This document shows positions 1 to 5,564 of a stretch of DNA of 5,564 nt, piece after piece. The position numbers were made by a program, and so were the translations under genes. Origin of the DNA: Gammaproteobacteria bacterium RIFCSPLOWO2_02_FULL_56_15 (GTDB lineage Bacteria; Pseudomonadota; Gammaproteobacteria; Eutrophobiales; Eutrophobiaceae); NCBI GenBank assembly GCA_001801825.1, contig MGYR01000084.1, positions 1 through 5,564 of the forward strand. The letters are read 5' to 3'. The notes under the pieces were generated by a model. The model worked only from the letters and a program-made list of their open reading frames with translations. It was not told the DNA's origin and made no database searches. How positions within the stretch are numbered: position 1 is the first letter of the stretch; each line of letters starts with the position of its first letter.

Positions 1-240
1 AGTCAAGAAAAAATGCAGTCTCCCGGGCATGTTTGTACTTTCGGAAGGCGTCACGACCGGGCCGTATCTACAGCCGTCTCGCAGGCTAAAAACCCCATTG
101 AAGCCATGGACTCAAAAAAATAGATCGTTTATTCTCCCTGCCCTTCAAAATACCTCGAAGCACCTCGCCCCCGGATCGCCATCCGTTCCTGAGAAAGTGC
201 ATCCGAGTTCTGTCAGCCAATGCATCACAGGAGGAAATTC
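1..240. other. Leader region upstream of the acyl-CoA synthetase, no gene supported
   Basis: I see no convincing coding region here. An open frame starting at 29 runs into the synthetase gene in another frame and its translation resembles no family I know. A possible weak sigma-70 promoter is TTGAAG at 98-103 and TAGATC at 121-126, spaced 17 bases across an A-rich run (114-120), but the -10 box matches only 3 of 6 consensus bases. A small perfect hairpin, CGGAT at 172-176 with ATCCG at 181-185, lies between this and the ribosome binding site. The end of a preceding gene could lie left of the window. Confidence 0.4.
229..234 (+). promoter_or_regulatory. Strong ribosome binding site that fixes the synthetase start
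   Basis: AGGAGG at 229-234 sits six bases before ATG at 241, the classic spacing. An in-frame ATG at 220 lies upstream of this site, so it would place the Shine-Dalgarno sequence inside the coding region and has no comparable site of its own. The start at 241 also gives a family-like N-terminus, with about ten residues before the Rossmann strand. Confidence 0.85.
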
Positions 241-2397
241 ATGGGACATGTTTCTCAGCTGGAAGTCTTTTTCAGGCCCAAGAGTGTCGCCGTCGTGGGG
301 GCGTCGTCCGATCCGAAAAAACCGGGTTACACAGCGCTGAAAAACATGATCTCCCTGGGCTATCAGGGGAAGATATACCCGATCAATCCTCGTGAGAGCG
401 CCATCCTTGGCTTGCCCTGCTACCGGAGTATTCTGGAGGTCAGGGAGCCGGTCGAAGCATGTGTACTGCTGGTGGCGGCGGAACTGTCGGTCCGTGTCGC
501 CGGAGATCTGGCGGAAAAGAAAGAGCGGGACAACGATATCCAGGCAGTCGTTTGCATGTCGGCAGGTTTCGGTGAACTGCATACACCAGAGGGTATACAA
601 CGCGAGCGTGATCTGGTCAGCACGCTGCGTGCCGCGGGGATCCGCCTGATCGGACCCAATTGCCTGGGCGTGATGGATACCGTAAGCGGTTTCAATACCA
701 ATTTTGATATCGGTGATTACCCCAGGGGCGGCGTCAGCGTGCTGACCCAGAGTGGGGCCTTTGGTAATTCCCTGTTGATGTGGTCCGGGATGACAGGGCT
801 GATCGGCCTGAACAAGTATGTATCCATCGGCAATATGTCCGATGTCCAGATGCATGAGCTGCTCGAGTACTGGAAAGACGACAATACCACCCGGGTGATC
901 GGTATCTACCTGGAGGGGCTTTCCAATACGCGCGCCTTTTTTGATGTGGCGCGGGAGGTGACCGCGGTAAAGCCGGTGATTATTCTGAAAAGCGGGCGCA
1001 GTGAAATGGGATCCACGGCAGCACTTTCACATACGGGTGCGGTTGCCGGCGCCGATGCTATCTACGATGGCGCCTTCAAGCAGGCGGGCGTGATCCGCGC
1101 TCGCAGCGTGGCCGAGTTCTATGACACCCTGCGCACCTTTGCCAAGCAACCGGTTCCGAAAGGCAACCGGATTGCCTTACTCACTCACATGGGTGGCCCG
1201 GGAACTATTTGTATTGATGAAATTTCATCAATACCGGGCCTCAAGATGGCCGAGTTCTCACAGAAAACCACTGCTGCCCTGAAAGAGATTATTTCCCCGT
1301 CAGCCAATCTTGGTAACCCACCTGGCTATCTGGATTTGACTGCCGCACACACCGAGCGCCTGCATCATGATGTGCTGAAAATCATGTTCAATGATCCGGG
1401 TGTCGATGCCGTCATCCAGATCCTGGCGCCCAGTGCCTTTCTTGATCAAAAGCTGCTGGCTAAAGAAGTTGCCGCTGCCTGGGAGTCGCAGAGCGGGGAG
1501 AAAAAACCATTGCTGAACGTGGTGACCTTTGGTGAATTTGCCAGTAACCTGCGCGATGGTCTGGAGGCGGCCAGCCTGCCGACGGTCGATTACCCTGACC
1601 TGGTGGCGCGGGTTACCGGTAACCTGGTGGCAGCCGGTGTCACCCGGCGTGCAGCACAGGTACGTAGTGCAGATGCAGGTAATGCAGCCCTGCCCAAAGG
1701 ACCCGCCAGTGAACTTATTGTCAGGGCGCTGGATGAGGGCCGCGTCAGCCTGCTGGAACCGGAAGCCTATGAGGTCTGCGCACAATATGGGATTGAGGTT
1801 CCACCCTATAAGATGGTGAATACGCCTGAAGCTGCCCTGGCGGCGGCGCAGGGAATGAGCTACCCAGTTGTGCTAAAGGTCGTCTCCGCTGAGATCCTGC
1901 ATAAAACTGATATTGGTGGTGTCATGCTCGGTATTAACAGCGATGAGGCGCTCACCCGGTCTTACGAAAAACTGGTGATGAATGTTCAGCGGGCTGCATC
2001 GCATATCACCCAACCCAATGTGCTGGTTCAGCGCATGATGCCTTCATCCACCGAGCTGGTCCTCGGGGGGCTGCGCGACAAGCTCTTTGGCCCGGTGGTC
2101 ATGGCCGGTATGGGCGGCATCTATATAGAAGTGCTCAAGCAGGTGGGCTTTCGCCTGGCGCCTGTTGACCTGAATGATGCCATCAATCTGATCCACCAGA
2201 CCCTGCCGCCGGCACTGGTTGCAGGCGCCCGGGGTCAGAAGCCGATGAATGTGGAATCCATCGGGCGGGCGCTGGTGGCCTTGGGACGGATCTTCACCGA
2301 TCACCCGCAGATTCAGCAGGTGGACCTCAATCCCTTCTTTCCTTACGCGGATCGCAGTATTGCGGTCGATGCGCGATTTATTATCGGCAAGGTGTAA
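241..2397 (+). CDS. ADP-forming acyl-CoA synthetase (acetate-CoA ligase family), fused alpha-beta chain
   Basis: This 718-residue cytoplasmic enzyme belongs to the NDP-forming acyl-CoA synthetase family, which interconverts acyl-CoA + ADP + Pi with acid + CoA + ATP through phosphohistidine. Domains in order: a CoA-binding Rossmann domain (about 8-135) with VAVVGASSDP and G20-A21-S22; succinyl-CoA-ligase-like domains (about 140-460) with GPNCLG at 138-143, TQSGAFG at 169-175 and SHTGA around His264, the expected phosphorylated histidine; a linker; and a C-terminal ATP-grasp domain (about 490-715) with HKTDIGG at 554-560, FGPVVMAGMGG at 616-626 and a terminal VDLNPF. His554 matches the second, beta-side histidine of the family. 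There is no GNAT acetyltransferase domain, so this is not the protein acetyltransferase PatZ. The start at 241 follows a strong Shine-Dalgarno site. rlmI follows after 49 bases on the same strand. The motifs seem intact, but the acid substrate (acetate, succinate, propionate, hydroxy acids or aryl acids) cannot be read from sequence. Confidence 0.93.
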   Translation: MGHVSQLEVFFRPKSVAVVGASSDPKKPGYTALKNMISLGYQGKIYPINPRESAILGLPCYRSILEVREPVEACVLLVAAELSVRVAGDLAEKKERDNDIQAVVCMSAGFGELHTPEGIQRERDLVSTLRAAGIRLIGPNCLGVMDTVSGFNTNFDIGDYPRGGVSVLTQSGAFGNSLLMWSGMTGLIGLNKYVSIGNMSDVQMHELLEYWKDDNTTRVIGIYLEGLSNTRAFFDVAREVTAVKPVIILKSGRSEMGSTAALSHTGAVAGADAIYDGAFKQAGVIRARSVAEFYDTLRTFAKQPVPKGNRIALLTHMGGPGTICIDEISSIPGLKMAEFSQKTTAALKEIISPSANLGNPPGYLDLTAAHTERLHHDVLKIMFNDPGVDAVIQILAPSAFLDQKLLAKEVAAAWESQSGEKKPLLNVVTFGEFASNLRDGLEAASLPTVDYPDLVARVTGNLVAAGVTRRAAQVRSADAGNAALPKGPASELIVRALDEGRVSLLEPEAYEVCAQYGIEVPPYKMVNTPEAALAAAQGMSYPVVLKVVSAEILHKTDIGGVMLGINSDEALTRSYEKLVMNVQRAASHITQPNVLVQRMMPSSTELVLGGLRDKLFGPVVMAGMGGIYIEVLKQVGFRLAPVDLNDAINLIHQTLPPALVAGARGQKPMNVESIGRALVALGRIFTDHPQIQQVDLNPFFPYADRSIAVDARFIIGKV

Positions 2398-2446
2398 CGT
2401 CTCCATAGGGGGAAGGTGAAAATCCCTCGCCTCGTAAGATGAACAA

Positions 2447-3637
2447 ATGAAACAAGTCTTCCTGAAATCAGGCCGGGAACGCTCGCTGTTGCGTCGCCAC
2501 CCCTGGGTGTTTTCCGGCGCCATCGCTTCGGTTACCGGGAAACCAGGTTCGGGTGAGAACGTCGAAGTCTGCCGGGCGGATGGTCAAGTCCTGGGACTGG
2601 GGGCATGGTCGCCCGAGTCACAGATTCGGGTGCGCATCTGGACCTTTGTCCCGGACGAGACGATTGATGAAGCCTTCTTAACCCGGCGGATCCGGGCAGC
2701 GTTGTCCCTGCGCGATGCCCTGGCAATCCCAGAGCGGACGAATGCGTTACGGTTGATTTGCTCGGAAGGAGATGACCTTCCGGGGTTAATCGTGGATCGC
2801 TATGGGGATTATCTCGTCTGCCAGTTCCTGAGTTGTGGTCCGGAGCGCTGGAAGGAGGTGATAGCGGGGCAATTGCTGAAGCTGACCGGGGTGCAGGGGG
2901 TATACGAACGCTCCGATATCCCGGTGCGCAAGAAGGAAGGCCTCGGACTGACCCAGGGCCTGCTGCTGGGCGAGGACCCGCCTGCCCTCATCGCCATCGA
3001 GGAAGACGGGATCCGCTTTCAGGTGGATATCCGCAAGGGTCACAAGACCGGTTTCTACCTGGACCAGCGGGACAACCGCAGCTTGGTGAGGTCTTTCAGC
3101 AGCGGCTCCGAGGTGCTCAACTGTTTTTCCTACACGGGCAGCTTTGGACTCGCCGCCCTGCAGGGTGGCGCCGCACAAGTGACGAATATAGAAGACGTCG
3201 CCGGGTTGCTGGATCTGGCGGAACAGAACCGGGAACTGAACGGCTTTGAACAGGAGCGGTGTATCAATCTGAAGGCGGATGTCTTCCGGTTGCTGCGCGA
3301 TTACGTGGAGCAGGGGAGGCGCTTTGATCTCATCGTACTGGACCCGCCCAAGTTTGCCGAATCGCAAAGTCAGTTGCCGCGTGCCAGCCGGGGATACAAG
3401 GACATCAATCGCTTGGCCTTCAAGTTGTTGCGTCCCGGCGGGCTGCTGTTCAGCTTTTCTTGCTCGGGGCTCATGAAGATGGAACTGTTCCAGAAGATCA
3501 TCGCCGATGCGGCGCTGGACGCCGGAGTCGATGCGCAGATCCTGCAAACACTCCGGCAGGCGCCGGATCATCCGGTGAAGATTCAAATCCCCGAGACGCT
3601 GTACCTGAAAGGCCTGCTGCTGAGGGTTGTAGGTTAA
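2447..3637 (+). CDS. rlmI: 23S rRNA (cytosine-1962-C5) methyltransferase RlmI
   Basis: The product is 396 residues, the same length as E. coli RlmI, which uses S-adenosylmethionine to methylate C5 of C1962 in 23S rRNA. An N-terminal PUA RNA-binding domain (about 1-75, with the typical RHPWVFSGAI start) is followed by a linking domain and a Rossmann methyltransferase domain. Visible motifs are KTGFYLDQRDNR from residue 200, the SAM-binding NCFSYTGSFG at 225-234, DPPKF at 299-303 and SCSG at 338-341, where Cys339 is the likely catalytic nucleophile. The ATG at 2447 is the only sensible start, because an in-frame TAA lies at 2435-2437. No good Shine-Dalgarno sequence stands in front of it. The 49-base gap suggests co-transcription with the synthetase. 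There is no sign of truncation or transfer. Naming the exact base modified rests on family resemblance. Confidence 0.94.
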   Translation: MKQVFLKSGRERSLLRRHPWVFSGAIASVTGKPGSGENVEVCRADGQVLGLGAWSPESQIRVRIWTFVPDETIDEAFLTRRIRAALSLRDALAIPERTNALRLICSEGDDLPGLIVDRYGDYLVCQFLSCGPERWKEVIAGQLLKLTGVQGVYERSDIPVRKKEGLGLTQGLLLGEDPPALIAIEEDGIRFQVDIRKGHKTGFYLDQRDNRSLVRSFSSGSEVLNCFSYTGSFGLAALQGGAAQVTNIEDVAGLLDLAEQNRELNGFEQERCINLKADVFRLLRDYVEQGRRFDLIVLDPPKFAESQSQLPRASRGYKDINRLAFKLLRPGGLLFSFSCSGLMKMELFQKIIADAALDAGVDAQILQTLRQAPDHPVKIQIPETLYLKGLLLRVVG

Positions 3638-3687
3638 GAAGGTCTAAACAAGTCTAATAATATAGTCGGGTTGTCATTCTGGCGCGA

Positions 3688-3703
3688 CCGCCATGGATGG
3701 CGG
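3688..3703. repeat. Perfect short hairpin in the left half of the repeat
   Basis: CCGCCAT (3688-3694) and ATGGCGG (3697-3703) are perfect complements separated by GG, giving a tight seven-pair arm. Its CATGGATG centre reappears in reverse orientation at 3831-3838 in the other half of the element. Confidence 0.75.
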
Positions 3704-3708
3704 AAGTG

Positions 3709-3733
3709 CCGGGAACTCAGGAGCAGTTCCCGG
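3709..3733. repeat. Strong nine-pair hairpin in the left half of the repeat
   Basis: CCGGGAACT (3709-3717) and AGTTCCCGG (3725-3733) are perfect complements around a seven-base loop. This is the strongest hairpin in the window and lies 71 bases after the rlmI stop. It is followed by TAAGGCC rather than a T-run, so it is not a standard intrinsic terminator, though it could shield a transcript 3' end. Confidence 0.8.
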
Positions 3734-3827
3734 TAAGGCCAGAATCCAGTAAAAACAGTTGTCTACTGGATGCTGGTCGCTTCGGACTTCCTGTCCCCGG
3801 CTTGGGCCTCCTGCGTCGCCCTACCTC

Positions 3828-3853
3828 CTGCATCCATGCAGTCGTCACGCGAC
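3828..3853. repeat. Paired small hairpins in the right half of the repeat
   Basis: CTGCAT (3828-3833) and ATGCAG (3836-3841) form a six-pair arm with a CC turn. Immediately after, GTCG (3841-3844) and CGAC (3850-3853) form a short arm with a five-base loop; the two arms share base 3841. They mirror the pair of hairpins in the left half but are weaker. Confidence 0.55.
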
Positions 3854-3918
3854 ATTTCCCACTTCCTTGTGGATCGTTTTCACCAGCATGACGGCGAAGA
3901 TACGTAATCAGAGATTCC

Positions 3919-4272
3919 TTAAACTGCAAACTTGCCCCGGAAAATAAAAAATACCGCCCCCATCATGCACAGGCCGGCCCAGAGGTAGTCGATTTTCAGC
4001 GGTTCCTTGAGGTACAGGAAGGAAAAGGGCACGAAGACGCTGAGCGTGATCACCTCCTGCAGAATCTTGAGCTGCCCTATATTCATCGCTGTATAGCCGA
4101 CGCGGTTGGCGGGCACCTGAAGCATGTATTCGAAGAGCGCTATCAGCCAGCTCACGATGGCGGCGATCAACCAGGGCTTGTGGTTGAGTTCCCGGAGGTG
4201 CGCATACCAGGCGAAGGTCATGAACACATTGCTGCAGATGAGGAGCAGGATGGAGAGCAGGATCGGATGCAT
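3919..4272 (-). CDS. DUF486 family small membrane protein (DMT-like)
   Basis: This 117-residue hydrophobic protein matches the DUF486 family of small proteins related to the drug/metabolite transporter fold; no transported substrate is established. Four membrane helices are apparent at about 4-24, 34-53, 68-88 and 95-112. The family's characteristic stretches are clear: NVFMTFAWYAHL at 15-26, ALFEYMLQVPANRVGY at 45-60, LKILQEVITL at 68-77 and EPLKIDYLWAGLCMMGAVFF at 90-109. I chose ATG at 4272 because AGGG at 4279-4282 lies six bases upstream and the family normally begins just before the first helix. A TTG at 4293 would add seven residues but would put that site inside the gene. It is the last of three minus-strand genes, 71 bases beyond the glutathione transferase stop, and may be co-transcribed with it. 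Confidence 0.88.
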   Translation of the reverse strand: MHPILLSILLLICSNVFMTFAWYAHLRELNHKPWLIAAIVSWLIALFEYMLQVPANRVGYTAMNIGQLKILQEVITLSVFVPFSFLYLKEPLKIDYLWAGLCMMGAVFFIFRGKFAV

Positions 4273-4318
4273 AAGAAGCCCTGAGTGAATCAAATACAGC
4301 TAAGAATAGCCGGTGTAG

Positions 4319-4344
4319 AAAAAAGTTCCAGCAGCCTGTCTGCT
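4319..4344 (-). terminator. Weak possible terminator after the glutathione transferase gene
   Basis: On the minus strand a five-pair stem (AGCAG at 4344-4340 with CTGCT at 4334-4330, loop ACAGG) starts at the stop codon, and six T residues follow at 4324-4319. The stem is short and the T-run is separated from it by five bases, so it may be inefficient or not a terminator. If it works, the DUF486 gene would need its own promoter in the next 45 bases. Confidence 0.25.
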
Positions 4345-5051
4345 TATTGATCCATCTTCCCGCGCAAGTCTTCATCCCGCAGACCGAACAGGCGTTGCTT
4401 GTCCGCATCCGACATATCCTGGCTGAAATCCATCCATTCCTTGCCGATGGCCGCGCCTCGGATCACTGCTGGGCGCGCGGCGATGGTCCCGAACCAGCGT
4501 TGCAGATTGGGAAAATCATTCAGATCCTGTTCCTGCCAGTCATGGCGGAAGACCCAGGGCCAGGCAGCCATGTCGGCAATGGAGTAGTCACCCGCAAGGA
4601 ACTCGCGATCCGCGAGCCTGGAATTCATCACCCGGTACAGGCGGGCCGTCTCGTTGCGGAAGCGTTCCATGGCATATTCGATCTTCTGCGGCGCATAGCG
4701 TAGAAAATGATGGGCCTGACCGGCCATGGGTCCGAGGCCTCCCACTTGCCAGTAGAGCCACTGCAACACTTCGAAACGGCCACGGGGTTCACGGGGCAGA
4801 AACCGGCTGGTCTTGTCAGCCAAGTACTCGAGTATCGCACCGGATTCGAAGATCGATAACGGGCCGCCTTCGGCCCCATGATCGACGATGGCGGGCATCT
4901 TGTTGTTGGGGCTGAGCCGCAGGAATTCCGGCCGGAACTGATCTCCTTTCCCGATATTCACCGGTATCACGCGGTAAGGGAGTCCGCATTCCTCCAGCAT
5001 GATGGTGATTTTCTTGCCGTTGCCCGTGGGCCAGTAGTAGACGTCGATCAA
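4344..5051 (-). CDS. yfcG: YfcG-like glutathione transferase (disulfide-bond oxidoreductase)
   Basis: The 235-residue cytoplasmic protein is a Nu-class glutathione transferase close to E. coli YfcG, which shows glutathione-dependent disulfide-bond reductase activity. The thioredoxin-like domain (1-85) carries PTGNG with Thr9 and Asn11, the glutathione-contacting residues of YfcG. It also has QFRPEFLRLSPNNKMPAIVDH at 38-58 with cis-Pro53, and the ES pair at 69-70. The helical domain (about 90-200) has LQWLYWQVGGLGPMAGQ and the SIAD capping box at 157-160. There is no catalytic cysteine in the usual thioredoxin position, as expected for this class. The start is TTG at 5051: it gives a YfcG-like N-terminus, an in-frame TAA lies eight codons upstream, and no ATG or GTG intervenes. 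The Shine-Dalgarno match is poor. The C-terminus is about 20 residues longer than E. coli YfcG and charged. It follows the oxidoreductase gamma gene after 49 bases, probably in one transcript. Confidence 0.9.
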   Translation of the reverse strand: MIDVYYWPTGNGKKITIMLEECGLPYRVIPVNIGKGDQFRPEFLRLSPNNKMPAIVDHGAEGGPLSIFESGAILEYLADKTSRFLPREPRGRFEVLQWLYWQVGGLGPMAGQAHHFLRYAPQKIEYAMERFRNETARLYRVMNSRLADREFLAGDYSIADMAAWPWVFRHDWQEQDLNDFPNLQRWFGTIAARPAVIRGAAIGKEWMDFSQDMSDADKQRLFGLRDEDLRGKMDQ

Positions 5052-5100
5052 GGTGGCGCTCGCTTTACTCGTTCGTTATGTCACGGAGCGGAGTCCGTTT

Positions 5101-5564
5101 TCAGGCGACCGCCTGGATCAGGGCTTGCCCTGCATGCACGGCATCGATCATGGATGGGACCAGTTTCGAGGGTGCGCCGGATCGGATCGCCTCATCCAGG
5201 GTCTCGGGCCGGCAGACCCTGGCCAGCGCCACCAGGGCGCCAAGCGCCACCATGTTGGCCGAGCGGATGTCATTGAGTGCTCGTGCCGTTTCCAGCAAGG
5301 GGAGTATGCGTGCCTGTCCCTGCCTCGAAGAATCCAGGCCATCGCCGGCGCTCTCATCGATCAGTATTACGCTGCTCTGTTGCAGAACGGCATCCGAGGC
5401 GTGGATGGCCACCGGGTCCAGGATCACCAGGTAATTCAGGGCGCTGGCCAGCGGATAATCCGCAGTGATCTCGCCGGCGACGAGGTCGGAACGGCTCAGT
5501 CCACCCCGGGAAGTGGGTTCATAGCTTTGCGACTGGGCAATCTTCCAACCTTCCATGCTCAGGG
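5101..5564 (-). CDS. 2-oxoacid:ferredoxin oxidoreductase gamma subunit (KorC-like), partial
   Basis: The last 153 residues are visible; the reading frame stays open to the window edge (Leu-Ser precedes the first internal Met), so about 30-40 N-terminal residues, including the usual GxGGQG loop, lie outside. QSQSYEPTSRGGLSRSDLV matches the gamma-subunit signature (QSYGPExRGGxSxSEV in 2-oxoglutarate-type enzymes), and NMVALGALVALARV near the C-terminus is also typical. With alpha and beta subunits the enzyme oxidises a 2-oxoacid with CoA and ferredoxin to acyl-CoA and CO2, or carboxylates acyl-CoA in reverse. The RGG and SRSD pattern favours the 2-oxoglutarate type over pyruvate or indolepyruvate enzymes, but substrate assignment is uncertain. 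The alpha and beta genes would be expected just right of the window. The internal Met at 5556 is not the start. Confidence 0.85.
   Translation of the reverse strand, partial: LSMEGWKIAQSQSYEPTSRGGLSRSDLVAGEITADYPLASALNYLVILDPVAIHASDAVLQQSSVILIDESAGDGLDSSRQGQARILPLLETARALNDIRSANMVALGALVALARVCRPETLDEAIRSGAPSKLVPSMIDAVHAGQALIQAVA

Larger units (their letters stand above)
3673..3892. repeat. Composite palindromic intergenic element with inverted termini
   Basis: The two ends are inverted copies: GTCATTCTGG at 3673-3682 against CCAGCATGAC at 3883-3892, complementary at 9 of 10 positions. In the middle ATCCAGT at 3744-3750 and ACTGGAT at 3765-3771 form a perfect stem around a 14-base loop. The left half is closed by ATTCTGGC (3676-3683) with GCCAGAAT (3738-3745), and the right half by ATGCTGGT (3770-3777) with ACCAGCAT (3882-3889). 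Each half encloses smaller hairpins, so the element can fold as a branched structure of about 220 bases. The design resembles REP/BIME or MITE-like intergenic repeats, which often sit between convergent genes, but I cannot assign a named family and see only one copy. No protein is encoded. Confidence 0.75.
3638..3918. other. Convergent intergenic region holding a palindromic repeat
   Basis: This region lies between the stop codons of rlmI (+) and the DUF486 gene (-). Apart from the repeat at about 3673-3892 it holds only an AT-rich stretch (3638-3670) with two GTCTAA copies and a short tail. A 64-codon frame at 3697-3891 lies wholly inside the repeat and I regard it as chance. No hairpin with a proper T-run is present on either strand, so termination may rely on the repeat itself or on Rho. 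Confidence 0.7.

Noticed and set aside
220..240. Upstream in-frame ATG of the synthetase
   Set aside because: The AGGAGG site lies between it and ATG 241, so the upstream start would waste the obvious ribosome binding site.
29..340. Plus-strand open frame of 103 codons across the leader
   Set aside because: It overlaps the well-supported synthetase gene by 100 bases, has no clear ribosome binding site, and its translation lacks any recognisable family or composition pattern.
145..855. Minus-strand frame of 236 codons opposite the synthetase
   Set aside because: It is antisense to the conserved CoA-binding domain, with biased composition and no recognisable motif; the frame at 1300-1785 was rejected for the same reason.
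2786..3586. Long minus-strand frame (266 codons) opposite rlmI
   Set aside because: It is fully antisense to a clear methyltransferase gene, is rich in Gln, His and Leu as antisense frames of GC-rich genes often are, and matches no family I know.
3709..3733. Intrinsic terminator for rlmI at the nine-pair hairpin
   Set aside because: The stem is strong but TAAGGCC follows instead of a T-run, so it is better described as part of the repeat.
3697..3891. Small plus-strand frame within the intergenic repeat
   Set aside because: Its codons coincide with the arms of the palindromic repeat, and the protein is Pro/Ser/Gly-rich without family features.
4285..4330. Possible minus-strand promoter for the DUF486 gene (TGGAAC then TATTCT)
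   Set aside because: The -35 box matches only 3 of 6 consensus bases and the spacing is 16; such matches arise easily by chance.
3908..4408. Minus-strand frame of 166 codons covering the DUF486 gene
   Set aside because: It is an out-of-frame shadow of the DUF486 coding sequence and also overlaps the end of the glutathione transferase gene.
5083..5098. Hairpin ACGGA/TCCGT after the oxidoreductase gamma gene
   Set aside because: It has five pairs only and no T-run on the minus strand after it; too weak to call a terminator.
1..5564. CRISPR array, tRNA, rRNA, transposase, toxin-antitoxin or phage genes
   Set aside because: I found no regularly spaced direct repeats, tRNA-like cloverleaf with anticodon and CCA-type features, or protein with such motifs on either strand.

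Overview
The window most likely comes from the chromosome of a proteobacterium, probably a gammaproteobacterium. RlmI has the length and motif order of the Escherichia coli enzyme. The glutathione transferase follows E. coli YfcG almost residue for residue at its N-terminus. Third codon positions are GC-rich. The 2-oxoacid:ferredoxin oxidoreductase subunit together with an ADP-forming acyl-CoA synthetase suggests anaerobic or autotrophic/sulfur-type metabolism, but this is inference and the species cannot be named from the sequence.

Layout. Positions 1-240 are a leader with no supported gene. It ends in a strong ribosome binding site for a 718-residue single-chain ADP-forming acyl-CoA synthetase (acetate-CoA ligase family, 241-2397, +). 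After a 49-base gap comes rlmI (2447-3637, +), the 23S rRNA m5C1962 methyltransferase. Positions 3638-3918 separate the two convergent gene groups and hold an elaborate palindromic repeat (about 3673-3892) that can fold as a branched, cloverleaf-like structure. On the minus strand, reading from right to left, are the 3' part of a 2-oxoacid:ferredoxin oxidoreductase gamma subunit (5101-5564, cut by the window edge), a YfcG-type glutathione transferase (4344-5051, TTG start) and a four-helix DUF486 membrane protein (3919-4272).

How the genes may work together. A 2-oxoacid:ferredoxin oxidoreductase makes acyl-CoA and reduced ferredoxin, and an ADP-forming acyl-CoA synthetase can turn acyl-CoA into free acid plus ATP, or run in reverse. 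The two are only about 2.7 kb apart but in opposite orientation, so the link is suggestive and is not an operon. RlmI, the glutathione transferase and the DUF486 protein look like ordinary housekeeping or stress genes. No CRISPR array, tRNA, rRNA, transposase, phage gene or defence system is visible. The most unusual object is the intergenic repeat; I see no convincing new multi-gene system.
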